Source: Puccinellia tenuiflora
Taxonomy: Eukaryota; Streptophyta; Magnoliopsida; Poales; Poaceae
Assembly (NCBI GenBank): GCA_012064385.1
Contig: QRDG01000066.1
Span: 225,953 to 289,952 of the forward strand
Direction of reading: 5' to 3'
Length of the DNA stretch: 64,000 nt
The first letter of the stretch is position 1. Every line of letters begins with the position of its first letter. Position numbers and translations under genes: made by a program. The notes under the pieces are model-generated. The model did not search any database. It was given only the letters and a program-made list of their open reading frames with translations, and was not told the DNA's origin. Below, piece by piece: positions 35,543 to 46,800 of the stretch.

Positions 35543-35560
35543 TGGCGCCGTTGCCGGGGA
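35543..35560 (+). other. Primer binding site, tRNA-Asp type
   Basis: TGGCGCCGTTGCCGGGGA, ten bases after the LTR, is the full 18-nt complement of the plant tRNA-Asp(GUC) 3' end with CCA as I remember it. This primer is typical of Athila elements. Confidence 0.85.
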
Positions 35561-35823
35561 GCGTAGCGCTTAAGTTTCTATTCTTGTGTGCACTAGACTT
35601 TAGATTTATTTTATCTTGTTTTATATCTTGCAATCATCTAAGCTTGGGGAGGTTCCTCTTTAACTTGTTTGGTTGTGAAGTTTGTCTTAGTTTTACTTTC
35701 AGTTTTGCATTTATCAAAAACCCAAAAAAATTAGAAAATGGAAAACAACAAAAAAATTAGAGAGCTTTATAAAATTTATCTTGAAATTGGTCATGATGCT
35801 TTTGAAGAGAAAATTAAAAACCT

Positions 35824-36507
35824 ATGGAACTTTATTTGCATAACAATCATGCTAGTAGCAATGTTATTAGTATGATCTCTTTGAATGTCATTGTGGCTAT
35901 TGCTATGGAAAATTGCAAGCTTTGGGATGCCGGTTTTGATGAATGTGATCTTTTTAGTCCCCCAAGCTTTGAGGAGGAAATTTGCTTTGATGATACTATG
36001 CCTCCTATATATGATGATTATAATGATGAATGTGATCTTTTCAGTCCACCTACTATTGAGCATAAAATTTCTTATGATTATGATATGCCTCCTATATATG
36101 ATGATTACAATGATGGCTATGGTAGTTTTACTCCCACTATTACTAATGAGAAGGATTTTACTTATGTGGAGAGTAATAATAATACTTTTATGCATGTGAA
36201 TCATGACAAGAATGTTTTATATGATACTTATGTTGTTCAGTTTGTTCATGATGGCACTGAAATTTATTATGAGAGAGGGAAACATGTCTCTAAATATCTC
36301 AATAATACTATGTTTCCTCTCTTTATGTTGAAGGTTTTAATGTTGCACTTGCTTTACCTTCCTATGCTAATTACTATATGCTTCATTGATTTATTTTCTT
36401 ACGAGATCCCAATGCATAGGAAGTGGGTTAGACTTAATGTGTTTCATATTTTTCTCTTGATGCTCTCTTTTGCATTTCAATTCTTATTCCTATGTGAGCA
36501 TCATTAA
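35824..36507 (+). CDS. 227-codon ORF of non-autonomous Athila-type element
   Basis: This is the only sizeable ORF in the element; function unknown. The first half is acidic and repetitive: ECDLFSPPSFEEEICFDD, MPPIYDDYNDECDLFSPP and MPPIYDDYNDGYGSF give two to three copies of an ~30-residue unit. The second half holds strongly hydrophobic segments (about residues 165-190, MFPLFMLKVLMLHLLYLPML onward, and 205-224, VFHIFLLMLSFAFQFLFL) separated by a short basic turn (MHRKWVR), which would suit two membrane helices. It sits where gag would begin, about 260 bp after the primer site. An acidic exposed part plus a membrane anchor is loosely env-like, but no envelope motif is recognised. ATG at 35824 is the first in frame. 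Confidence 0.55.
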   Translation: MELYLHNNHASSNVISMISLNVIVAIAMENCKLWDAGFDECDLFSPPSFEEEICFDDTMPPIYDDYNDECDLFSPPTIEHKISYDYDMPPIYDDYNDGYGSFTPTITNEKDFTYVESNNNTFMHVNHDKNVLYDTYVVQFVHDGTEIYYERGKHVSKYLNNTMFPLFMLKVLMLHLLYLPMLITICFIDLFSYEIPMHRKWVRLNVFHIFLLMLSFAFQFLFLCEHH

Positions 36508-39440
36508 ATAACCTCTTTTGAGAGGTAGGATCAAACAACAGTGATTTGCTGTCCAGAAAACAGATTCCTGAGCTTCACTGCGAAAAATGTTAAAAATCAC
36601 AGAAAAGGAATTTTGACTTGATATTTTACGACAGCAATCTTCAGTAATTATTACACAATTCATTCGTTCAAAGTTTTCTGATTTGAGCAACGTAAGTGAC
36701 TCTGAAAATTCACTCTTTACGGGTTTTTCAGTTTTTGACCGATTATGTCTTTATTTTGCATTACTCTCATTACTTGTGTTTTGTGTGATTCTATTTATCA
36801 AAGAACAATGCACAACCATAAGTAACAGTAGCTAATGTTTAGAATCAACTCATGATATGTCTTTGCTGTACCTATCCGGATTTAATTTATGGAGACACTA
36901 ACCCCTCTAATCAAGTTTTATGTTAAGTTTTGTGTAAAGTGAATTTTCAAGTGGAAGAGTTGAGGGTGATGAACAAAGATCAAGAGGGACAAACACTCAA
37001 TCTTGGGGATGTTAACCCTAGGCTCACCCTACATATATCAAGTAAGTACAAGAATTTAAGCTTGGGGATGCCAAGCCACCTCACTCCAACCATCTTGATA
37101 ACGAGTAAGTAAGCCTAGCTATATGGCTATAAAAAAAGCGCTTTACGGGAGGCAACCCGGTTGTTTTTATTTTCTTTGTGTCCTCTTGCTGTAACAAGAG
37201 ACTTAGTTCTTAGTTTAGTTTCTGGAATTTTTAATAAAGTGCCAAGTTTTACCCATTTTGTTTGAGAAAGTTGTTATTTTGCATGCGGAGATTTCATTTC
37301 AGCACAGGTCTGTGCACGGTTTGATTTTTAATTCTTATTATGTAACTCCGAATGAGCTGATATTTTTACTGTAACTTCAAATTTTCATCCTATGTATGCA
37401 TGAAATGTTTCAGAATTTTTAGACATCTTTACGTCAGGTAGAAAAATACGTTTTGATGCTGTCAGTTTTCTGGACAGATTCTGTCCAATATTGTTTGATG
37501 CATGTTTTGAACTTTTAACTTGAATCTTGTTGAGCCAATTGAGTTTATTAATAGGCATACAAAATTATACACTTTCTGTACATTCACATGAATTTTTGTC
37601 TTAGGATTATAAGCAACAAGTAATGCATTTGTCTATCACTACTAATGTCACCCCACAGAAAAGAAATGGGAGAAACGGTGTTTTGAAGTTTTTTTCACAG
37701 GGATTAGAGGAGATGCACCAAGAGCTATCCAAGGATGGTGAAAACCATATGCTTGGGGATGTGAATACAACCCCACTGTACCTACACACTCTCGGTTTGC
37801 ACACGTCTAATTTCTGTTTTTCTATCAATTCACTTTATCGCATAAACTTGGAGCGTCTTTTATTTGTTTTTTGTTTTGGTTTGATTTTTATTTTGTGAGA
37901 CCACCACACTATCATTTATTTATGAGAAAGCTACTGAAAATATGGGTTGAAATATCTTGCATTCTTTTATTGTATTGGGAAAAGGGATGTCTAAGCTGAT
38001 TTTTAATGACACATATAGTTGCATGATTCATGAGCTTCTTTATGAGTAATAATTTGCAAATGTTTTATCATGAGCTATCTTTTATTCATGTTTTGATTCT
38101 GTATGTTATTTCACCTTGATTGACATGAATTAGTTAGTTCTATAGACACTCATCCATGCATCTAGATGGTCATCTTTCTCCCTTTTGCTAGCCCAAAAAT
38201 TCGAAAAAGTAAAAACTTGTTTTCAACACCTTCAACCAAAGTTTTCCAGTGAGTCCACCATATCTACCTATTAGCTTTATGCTATTCCGAGTATGTTTAT
38301 TATGTTATTTGTGTTATCTATACCTCTAAATTAAAATGATTATGTTATTTATTGTAATGGGAAAAGTTGGTTAAAAAGCTCTCGCGAACTTGATGCACAC
38401 TTTACTTGCATTTAATAAACATGTACCATTGTGATTAATATTATGATGATAGTGGCTTGATAAATGTTTAAGGTTGGGAGTTATCCCATATGTGCTGTCA
38501 CATGCAAATCTTTCAACGTGTTCCATCATTTATTTAGTTGATATCATGTACTTTTGTTTATGGATGCCTATCATGGTGAAATAATGTGGAAATAGAGTAA
38601 GTTTAAATGAGTTTGTATAAATGGTTAGAGAGAAACCTGGGCCGCTAATCTAAGCCATGCATCATTCATGGTGGAAATTACTTACATGCTATTTTGAACT
38701 TTCTGTGATACACCCTACAATAAAAATCTATATTAAGTGGTAAATAAAAAGGGTGTTGAGGTTGTTCATTATGTTTGTTTGTCTTGTTGTTTTGATGTGG
38801 GCTTGATCCATATCATGGGACAAGAGGTACCCCAGTTGAGGCTCTTGATAATACCATTTTTACTTACAATGATAGATAACTTAAACTTGCTTTGTTTCCC
38901 AAGTTGAGTAATCATGGTGTAGGTACTTGTATTCAAGGGGCATGAGACATCTAACCTTTGCTTTATCAAGGCCACTACTCATATTTGCTTTCACATTAAA
39001 CTTTAATAATTCAAGATGCTATGTTAGGGGAATGAGATCTTGACACCAAGTATTACCATTGCAATCAATAACTTAAGTAGAATAGTTTGGAGGATAGATG
39101 AAACTTATGCATGTTTACCTCTACTCATTTATACATCTTTTCCAAAGTGTCCACCTTTTACATTCAGATTTTCATCTTCACTCTATGACCAATATATGAT
39201 GTTCTTACTTATCATATTGCATACATGTGGTCCATATTACTATCTTTTATCTTACACTTTGTGAACTATCATTGAACATCCTTGCATTGAATACTTGATA
39301 TCACTTTATAAACTATTTGAATATTGCTACTTCTTTGAATTAATGAATCATTTGACTTTATGTAGCAGTAGCAATCATCTTTTATATCCATGTTGTTATT
39401 ATATTGCAAAGTTCATGTTAGTTTTATCACTTTCATACTC
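36508..39440 (+). other. Non-coding interior of the Athila-type element
   Basis: AT-rich, no ORF with a recognisable domain. It contains the motif GCGCTTTACGGGAGGCAACC (37139) that has a counterpart in the 58463 element (about 62557), and three copies of CTTGGGGATG (37001-37071 twice, 37752) resembling the polypurine tract. Confidence 0.55.
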
Positions 39441-39471
39441 GAGGACGAGCATAAGTTAATCTTGGGGATGT
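39441..39471 (+). other. Polypurine tract region before 3' LTR
   Basis: CGAGGACGAGCATAAGTTAA followed by TCTTGGGGATGT leads into the 3' LTR at 39472. By position it primes plus-strand synthesis. Confidence 0.6.
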
Positions 39472-40860
39472 TGATGCATGTAAAATGCACACATGAACTT
39501 TGCACTATAATACTTGTATTCCACTCATATTTGCATCATATAAGGGGTATATTACTGTTATTTAATGATTTTTGGTAATTAATAATGATTTCCCCTTTTT
39601 ATGGAATTAATCCTGCGCAGGCAGAAATTTCTTTCCTTATTTATTTCAGGGCCTTAACGTCGTCATAATGAGCTGCAAATTTACGGGGATCATTATTTTG
39701 GAAGGAGGAAGACCTCGGAGCGAAGGAAGCAAGCAAGCGGAGGCCGGAGGGCCAAAAGAGGGTGCCCCACGCGGCCCCTGTACCTGGCCGCGTGGGCCCA
39801 CCTCTTTTGGGCCTCGTGGCTCCGTTTGCGTCGATCCTTCTTCCCGAAGCTTCCTCGTGACCTAAAACCGACTATAAAAATAGTCCCCCGACGTTTTCCA
39901 GAGGAGACGGCAGAGAAACACAAAACCAGAAACAGAGAGATAGAAGGCTGCCGCCGGAGAAGATCGGAGGGGGGAAATGCCGCCGGAATCCACATCCGGA
40001 GGGCTCCACCCCCTCCGGCGTGTTCATCATCAACATCTACAGCAAGATCATCTCCACCGTCTCCATGATGAGGAGGGAGTAGTCCTCATCGGGGCTTAGG
40101 GCTCACGCCGGTAGCTATGTGGTTTATCTCTCTCTCCCATGGTGTGATCATGAGCTTTGTAATCTATTTGAATCCATAGATGTTACTCTTCTTTATCTTA
40201 TGAATTATGCTACTCAAGTGGTTTTATTAATGTAATTTTCAGAGTCACCTTTGTCCCATGGTGTGAAGTTGACAGTGTGTGCACCGTGTGTGGCTCTTAG
40301 GCTAAAGATTACATGAATACTTATCATGAGTTATTATTTGTGTTGGATGTCTCTATAATATTGTGGTGTTTGTTAGTACTATCTTTGGATGCGGATAGTG
40401 ACAAGCATGAAGTGTCCCTAGATGTGGAATGCAACTTTAAGGTGTGCTTTTTGTAGCCCTACACATTGGATTGGTGTTCGTTATCCAACCAGAGGATAGT
40501 TCGGGGGTAGCATAGTGAAGAGGAAATATCTATGTATTCAATTATATTATTATTGTTGAGAGTGTCCACTAGTGAAAGTATGATCCCTAGGCCTTATTTC
40601 CAAACACCGTTTACACCTTTGTCTTGTCCTCTTGCATTGAAGAGGATTGGGACACTTTTACATTCTTGTTTTGTTACATTAAACTTCTATCCATTAAATC
40701 AACCATCTGTTCTTTAAACTTGTTTAGTGCATAATCAACTAAAACTTGTGACACTTTAGTTGTAGAGAATATATAACTTTTCCTTCTTGCTCCTGCGGAC
40801 CGATACCCTACTTTTACATTGAGAGGTGCTACAGTGATCCCTTGCTCTTGGGGGTTATCA
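39472..40860 (+). mobile_element. 3' LTR of the 34123-40860 element
   Basis: 1389 bp, same ends as the 5' copy; TATA-like box at 39873-39880. Its end at 40860 is followed by GTGGG (the mutated right target duplication) and then by Gypsy gag sequence in reverse. Confidence 0.9.
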
Positions 40861-41099
40861 GTGGGCATGCTTGAGGTGAAGCCGAGATCGTCCAAAGCTT
40901 TGGCGATGAAGCCGACGAAGATGTTGATGCCGTCGATGGAGATCGTGGACCAGCCGGCGGGATCCTCCTTTGACGGCGTCCAGAAGCCGTCGTTGAGAAC
41001 ATGGCCAACTCCCGTCTCGTCGAAGTAACTGACCAAGCCGACCGCGATGGTGTCGCCGATGCCGCCAGTAGATCCCGCCCGGAACGTAACCCCGGACAT
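40861..41099 (-). pseudogene. Gypsy gag N-terminus (minus-strand copy)
   Basis: From ATG at 41099 the frame reads MSGVTFRAGSTGGIGDTIAV, FNDGFW-like VLNDGFWTP and LDDLGFTSSMP, the first ~80 residues of the gag continued at 34122. The plus-strand copy at 43874 is uninterrupted here and shows how the two pieces join. Confidence 0.85.
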
Positions 41100-41104
41100 C
41101 TCTT

Positions 41105-41122
41105 ACCCCACGGTGGGCGCCA
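41105..41122 (-). other. Primer binding site, tRNA-Lys type (minus)
   Basis: The complement reads TGGCGCCCACCGTGGGGT, one mismatch from the tRNA-Lys(CUU) 3' end complement, two bases from the LTR end at 41125. It fixes the element's direction as leftward. Confidence 0.8.
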
Positions 41123-41124
41123 AC

Positions 41125-41629
41125 TGTCGTGGTATTGTTGAATCTGGCCGGGACAGGGGTTCCATCCGGCTAGGTAGAGAGGTGGGTGAACGAGATGTAG
41201 GTAATTTCGGTGACGGGATGAGCACTGAGTTTACGCAGCTTCGGATCTTGCAACGGTGGCGAAACCCTACGTGCTGCTATAATTCACTATAAGGTAATAT
41301 GTGCCGATAACAATGAAAGTTAGAGTGTGCCCTGAGGCGTCCCTTAGGCCGGCTTATAAAGGAGTCCAGACCTAGGGCTTGTAGGAAGAAACCTAACCGA
41401 CTAAGTTACAGAGTTCTACTCTAATCCGGCTTGGGCCTTGCCTTGGGAGCTAAGTCGACTACAATGCATGCCACCTTCTGGAACCTTCCCTTAGCCGGAT
41501 GGGCCTCCTACTCTTCATCGTACTGTGTCGCCCGGTAAGCCGGATACGACTTACCACCACTATGGGCCACCCTGGTATGCTGGCTTCTAGTCACTTCCGT
41601 GATGGTACCTGTTCGACATATCCCCAACA
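41125..41629 (-). mobile_element. 5' LTR of the minus-strand Gypsy element
   Basis: 505 bp; on the minus strand it runs TGTTGGGGATATGTCGAACA ... ATACCACGACA. It matches the 508-bp LTR at 43341-43848. A TATA-like TTTATAAG is at 41353-41360 on the minus strand. The element spans 29930-41629, is truncated at its 3' end inside integrase, and lacks a second LTR; it sits in the MULE relic. Confidence 0.88.
41353..41360 (-). promoter_or_regulatory. TATA-like box in Gypsy LTR (minus)
   Basis: TTTATAAG on the minus strand, at the same LTR position as the identical motif at 43609-43616 in the other copy. Confidence 0.45.
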
Positions 41630-42480
41630 ATACTGCTCTAACTCTTCTCCCTCAATAACCTTCTTTAACCAGCCTCTTTGCCATTCTCAGCTTGCTCCTA
41701 GAAGTTGTCATGTCCCAGTCTTTCTGAACCACTCTATTGAAAATTTTCATGTTCATGTTCTCATCAGCTTTGAAAGAGTCAACATACTTCCATGCAACAA
41801 AAGGAGCAGTGAATGCTCTCACCTTCCATTTCATTGAGCAAGTATGTGTTGAGTTGTGCTTCTTGATCATGAAACAGTCTGATCTTTAATCATAAGATGC
41901 CCATAGATACCTAGGACAACCTTCCTCACACTTGGCACACAATCTAGCCTAGTCATTGACTGGCATCCTTATGTCATGCCCTGACTGATAGCTATACTCT
42001 TTGATAGCCTTCCTCAGAAATTCAACTGATTGAAATCTTTGACCAACTATAAACTATGGATCTTGCAAATCATTTTCAATGAAAGATTTGAACTTCATCT
42101 TCTCTCCTTCTTCATTAGAATCTAGCAGGTACAGATCATCTTCTTTAGAAACATTATCAGGTTCAGTCTAGGGTGCTGTACACTTACCATCATCAACATT
42201 TCTGTCAAATAGATCATGATCTCCATCTTGCATATCAGAATCAGAGTCATAGGACTCTGGAGTATAATCCTCATCTTCTTCAGATTCTGCATCTTCTTGT
42301 TCGTCAAATGGTCCAGCTTTTTCAGCTCCATCCATGTCTAAAGCCTTGCAAGCTTTTCTTCTCTGAACTCATACCGAAGGTGATAATCTCCTGGTTGAGG
42401 TGGTGATGGTACATGTGCTTCATCACTCTTAGAATTGGGATCACTTTCAGAATGGCCTTCTTCATCTACTTCTCATCTTC
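41630..42480 (-). pseudogene. MULE transposase relic, N-terminal part
   Basis: The minus strand reads an acidic N-terminus (DEEGHSESDPNSKSDEAH, DYTPESYDSDSDMQDGDHD), then FIVGQRFQSVEFLRKAIKEY, a zinc-type segment CAKCEEGCPRYLWASYD, NSTHTCSMKWK and WKYVDSFKADENMNMK up to LRMAKRL. This is the usual MuDR DNA-binding region. Several stops break it. It ends at the Gypsy LTR (41629) and continues at 29930, so the Gypsy element split this gene. Confidence 0.75.
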
Positions 42481-42579
42481 TCCATCTGCTGGTATACTCA
42501 ACAATGGCCTAATTGGACAAATGATAGGTGGTGGCTACGGTGGTGTAGTAATTAACCATCGGTGGTCACCCCAAGAGGA
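42481..42579. other. Unassigned junction
   Basis: About 100 bp between the MULE N-terminus and an LTR fragment; nothing recognisable. Confidence 0.3.
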
Positions 42580-42965
42580 AGGTGAATGTCTTAGCAAGCA
42601 ACACATTTCCCTCAGTTAAGAACCAAGGTCATCGAACCAGTAGGACTCTGAAGATCAATAGCGAGGTATCCAATGATGATCTCTACCGCTTGATCATCAT
42701 CAAGTGCGGACCTGCACACACTCAAACAATTCACTTTGCTCCCAACGGCAGGAAGGTTGTCAATCTTCCTGGTCTGCTGAAAACAAAGCGATTAAATTTT
42801 ATCAAGAAAAAGAGCAATTTATGAAAATAGACCAGCGAGCAAGCGATGGCGGAAAGAAAGTAAATGTGGTTGTTATTAATGGAAAAATATAGACCGGGGG
42901 GCATAGGTTCACTAGTGGTGTTTCTCTTGAAGATAAAATGCAAACTTTATGGGTAAAAAAATTAT
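42580..42965 (-). mobile_element. Athila-type LTR fragment
   Basis: On the minus strand this matches the distal LTR part of the 58463 element (about 59640-59990): counterparts of TTCACTAGTG/GACCGGGG, GACAACCT and GGTTCTTAACTGAGGGAAA occur in the same order. Both ends are truncated and it is well diverged. Confidence 0.55.
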
Positions 42966-43261
42966 TGTTGGGAAATTTGTCGCGTGTCAAAACGCGGATA
43001 CCAGAGAGTTCGGTGTGCTCCCCTGTCAAATGTTCGGAGGCGGGCGCGGGGAGTTCTCTCATGGACGTCGAGTGTATCGGTTGCACGCAACTGAGAACAC
43101 ATGAGGATTTACCTAGGTTCAGGCCATCCAGAGATGAAACCCTACGTCCTGCATGTCTGATCTGTTATTGGAATAATGGTGGCGGTTGAGTACAAGTGGA
43201 TAAATCTAACTCTCTTGCTCGGTTGGCTCTCCTTCCAGGGGACTACTTCTCTCCTTTCAAA
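42966..43261. mobile_element. Unclassified LTR-like fragment
   Basis: It contains GAGGATTTACCTAGGTTCAGG and AAACCCTACGTCCTGC, phrases found in several Triticeae Gypsy LTRs and, in similar form, near 48830 in the LTR at 48677. No ends or duplication are visible. Confidence 0.35.
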
Positions 43262-43340
43262 CACTAGAAGAAAAGTTGCTTTTTACCACGCTCGATTTTC
43301 GTGGTAGAAAGGCCCTTTTTCGTGGTTAAAAGTTTTTTGG
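43262..43340 (+). mobile_element. Possible CACTA terminus fragment
   Basis: CACTAGAAGAAAAGTTGC followed by a TTTTTACCACG/CGTGGTAGAAA inverted pair resembles the terminal repeat and subterminal region of a CACTA element. Only 79 bp precede the Gypsy LTR at 43341, and no partner end was found. Confidence 0.4.
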
Positions 43341-43848
43341 TGTTGGGGTTATGCCGAACAGGTACCCTTATGAAGGAGACTAAAGCCAGCATACCAGGGT
43401 GGCCCATAGTGGTGGTAAGCCGAATTCCGGCTTACCGGGTGGCCCAGTACGGTGAAGCGCAGGAGGCCCATCTGGCTAAGGGAAGGTTCCAGAAGCTGGC
43501 CCGCACTGAGGATGACTTAGCCCACAAGGCGGAGCACAAGCCGGATTAGAGTAGAACTCTGTGACTTAGTCGGTTAGGTTCCTCCTGTAAGCCCTAGGTC
43601 CAGACGCCTTTATAAGGCGGCCTATGGGACGCCTCAGGGCAGGCTCTAAGACACCTTTCATTGTAATCGGCATATATTGCCTTATAGTGAATTATAGCAG
43701 CACATAGGGTTTCGCCGCCGTTGCGAGATCCAAAGCTGGGTAAACCCTTTGTCATCCCGTCGCCGGAATACCCCACGTCTCCTAAACCCCTCTCTCTACC
43801 TAGCTCGATGGCACCCCTGCCGCGGCTAGATTCGACAATACCACGACA
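43341..43848 (+). mobile_element. 5' LTR of the plus-strand Gypsy element
   Basis: 508 bp, TGTTGGGGTTATGCCGAACA ... ATACCACGACA, homologous to 41125-41629. TATA-like TTTATAAG at 43609-43616. The element runs to 48078, where it is truncated by a BARE-like LTR. Confidence 0.88.
43609..43616 (+). promoter_or_regulatory. TATA-like box in Gypsy LTR
   Basis: TTTATAAG within CGCCTTTATAAGGCGG, conserved in the minus-strand copy. Confidence 0.45.
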
Positions 43849-43850
43849 GT

Positions 43851-43868
43851 TGGCACCCACCGTGGGGC
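43851..43868 (+). other. Primer binding site, tRNA-Lys type
   Basis: TGGCACCCACCGTGGGGC, two bases after the LTR, differs by one base (A for G) from the complement of the tRNA-Lys(CUU) 3' end. Confidence 0.75.
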
Positions 43869-43873
43869 CAGAC

Positions 43874-46800
43874 ATGTCCGGGGTTTCGTTCCGTCCGGGA
43901 TCCACGGGCGGAGTCGGCGACACCATCGCGGTCGGCTTGGTGAGCTACTTCGACAAGATAGGAGCTGGCCACGTCTTCAACGACGGCTTTTGGATGCCGG
44001 CAAAGGAGGATCCCGCCGGCTGGTCCATGGTCTCTGTCAGCGGCTTCGACATCTTCATCGGCTTCACCACCCAGGCTTTGGACGATCTCGGCTTCACCTC
44101 GAGCATGCCCGCCACCCACCCAAGCAACTTCGACGAGGGATCGGATCTGGACTCTGAGGAGATTGCCGATCTGGATCTAGCTTTCGATGCTGACGATGAA
44201 GATTCTAAAGACGACGCAAGTTCCACCATGGCGGCGCCGGACTTCTACTTTGTTGGCATCTTAGGAGAATCCGGCTCTAATGAGTCGATGACAGAACCTG
44301 AGTCTATCCTTCCTGCTTTGCAGGCCGGGGCTGATTCAGAAGCCGGATCTGGGGACACTGCCCATATGGAGTAGAGCCTCGAATCTGAAGGAGAATCCGA
44401 CGATTTTAGTCGGAAAGTTGTATCCTGCTTAGGACGCCCTGTCGAGGTCTTAATGGGTGACGTCTCTGATCCAAAGGACGACTCCAATACCTCGAAAGCC
44501 GCCAATGGCGAAGAAAGAACTCCAGAAGCTGGAAATCAAAAGGTGGACTTTGTGCCATCACTGGCTCCAATGAAGGGAACTGGTAGATTGCTAGCTGCAG
44601 GAGATGACATTGACGCTACGGCCGGCGAAGCAACAGAGAAGGAGCACGAAGAAAGGATGGCAAGGTACAAGCAACTGCTAACTCCACTTCCTCCTAACGC
44701 ATGGCTAGCCGACGTTGAAAAGCGCCGCGTCGAACTGGAAGAGCAAGCAGCCAAGATAGCGGAGCGCGAAGTTGAGATCACAAACAAGGAAACGGAGTTC
44801 ATCCGGAAGTAGAGAGAAAAGGGGGCTGACGATGTTTTCCGTCCGGCTCGCGACAAGAATCTGCACAAGAGGTTGGATTTCCGCAGCAAGTGGGAAGCCG
44901 ACCATGTTAATTCAGTCTGGAGAAAGTACCACCACCGACGTGACCCAGTGACTAATTTGTTTTACTTCAACACCCCAGCCAAAAACATGGAGGCGGCCCA
45001 GGAGGTCATGTTCGACAAATCATTGGACCGTGACGCTCGCCTCAAATATTCAGCTTATCTACTGGAGGTTGCACAACAGCAGCAAAACAACTCGCAAGTA
45101 AAGTCTGGACGGCTTGTCGACGACTATCGTCTTTGCAACTCGACAGCCAAGAAGCCGATGGCTGCTGCACCAGCAAACCCAGACGATGATCCTGCCGGCT
45201 CAAGCAGCCACAACAAAGGTGGCGACAAGGACCCGAAGGACAAGCAGCCTTGAGGTGCAGAATCCCGGACAGGTTCTTCACGCCATCGTGAGGCTGGTAG
45301 AAGCCGGGAAGAAGATCGGAGCCGGGAGCGAAAGGAGGACCCTCGCAAGGAAAATGCGGCACCACCCCATCAGGAGCGACGACGTGAGGTGCAAAATCCA
45401 CCCCGAAGGGAGGGTAACAGAGATCATATGCCCTACCAGGAAAAGCATTATAGGGAGGTTGCCTATCTGTGGCGCACCCTTAATTTATGCGCCACAAAAA
45501 ATTATTCTGTGGCGCATGGCTGTCGATGCGCCACTGAAATTTGAACATTCTGTGGCGCATCCTTAGCCCATGCGCCACAGAATATCAACTTTCTGTGGTG
45601 CACTGCACGCCATGCGCCACAGAAAGAGAGACTTCTGTGGCGCACCACTCTTCATGCGCCACAGAATACGCGTGGGCCCCACCTTCAATCAGTGGGCCGT
45701 GGTCCACCTCGGCCTTTTCTGTGGCGCACCGTGGCTGGTGCGCCACAGAAATTCATCTTTCTGTGGCGCATGGAGAAGGATGCGCCACAGAAAGTTGAAT
45801 TTCTGTGGCGCACTAGACACGGTGCACCACAGAATAGTGCAGCACTTTTTCACCCCCCGCACCCCCCCCTGTGGATCGCCTTTTCAGTTTTGCACCTAGT
45901 GAAAGAAAATGATAAAAAATTCAAAAAATAAAATCCTTTCAGATATAGGGAAGGTTTAGGGTCTATTTGTTAGGAAAAATTTGAAATACACATTTTGACT
46001 TTTTTTCCAAAAGTAGGTGAAAAAATATTAAAACGGGCATAACTTTTGCATACGACGTCGAAAAAATGCGAATAATACCTTAAAAAAAACTAGAGAAAAT
46101 TTCGGAACCGCCCTCACCGGGGTTTACCCGGTCAGCAATTCACAGAATCCTCAAATTCCAAACCAAAAAAAAAGTTATGGCCAAAAGAAGAATTTTCCCA
46201 GCAAAATAAAAAAATCAAAAAAAGGGAAAAAATTCTGTGGCGCACCAATGCCAAGGATGCGCCACAGAATTATTGGGCGGGATTCAAAATTTTGAATCCC
46301 CACCAGCCCCCTTCTCCCTCTCTTTTCCCTTTTGTCCTTCTCTTCTCCACTTCTCCCTCCACTTCTCCTCCACTTCTCCTCTCCCCTTTTCCTCCATCCT
46401 CCTTCTCCTCTCCTCCTCCACTTCTCCTCTCCCCTTTTCCTTCATCCTCCTTCTCCTCCACTTCTCCTCTCCTTCTCCTCCTACACCACCTCCTCCACCA
46501 CCCCGGCGACCTCCTTCACCATCTCCGACGACCTACTCCACCACCTCCGGCGACCTTCACCTCCGACAACCTCATCCACCACCTCCGGCAACCTTCCCCT
46601 CCACCCGACGACCTCCCCCTCCACCCGGCGACATCCCCTCCTCCAACTCCGACGAACTCCGGCGAACTCCGACGAACTCCGGCGACCTCCGGCGACCACC
46701 ATCCTCCACCAACCTCCGACGACTCCCTCCTACAAAACAAAACGAAATGAAACGAAATTCCGGCGACCAGATCTAGATCTGGCCAGATCCAGATCTAGAT

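Larger units (their letters stand above)
34123..40860 (+). mobile_element. Non-autonomous Athila-type LTR retrotransposon, complete
   Basis: The 6.7-kb element has LTRs of 1410 and 1389 bp (TGATGCATG...GTTATCA), a perfect tRNA-Asp primer site, a polypurine tract before the 3' LTR and a target duplication in the Gypsy gag. The interior of 3.9 kb codes for one ORF (35824-36507) and no gag-pol. It shares leader and interior phrases with the elements at 1933 and 58463, so it could be moved by proteins of that group. It inserted against the orientation of its Gypsy host. Confidence 0.9.

Noticed and set aside
35543..35560. Possible tRNA gene fragments at the tRNA-matching sites (also 21418, 41105, 43851, 60087, 60175)
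   Set aside because: Only the last 18 nt including CCA are matched, in complement, at the position of a primer binding site; no tRNA body is present.
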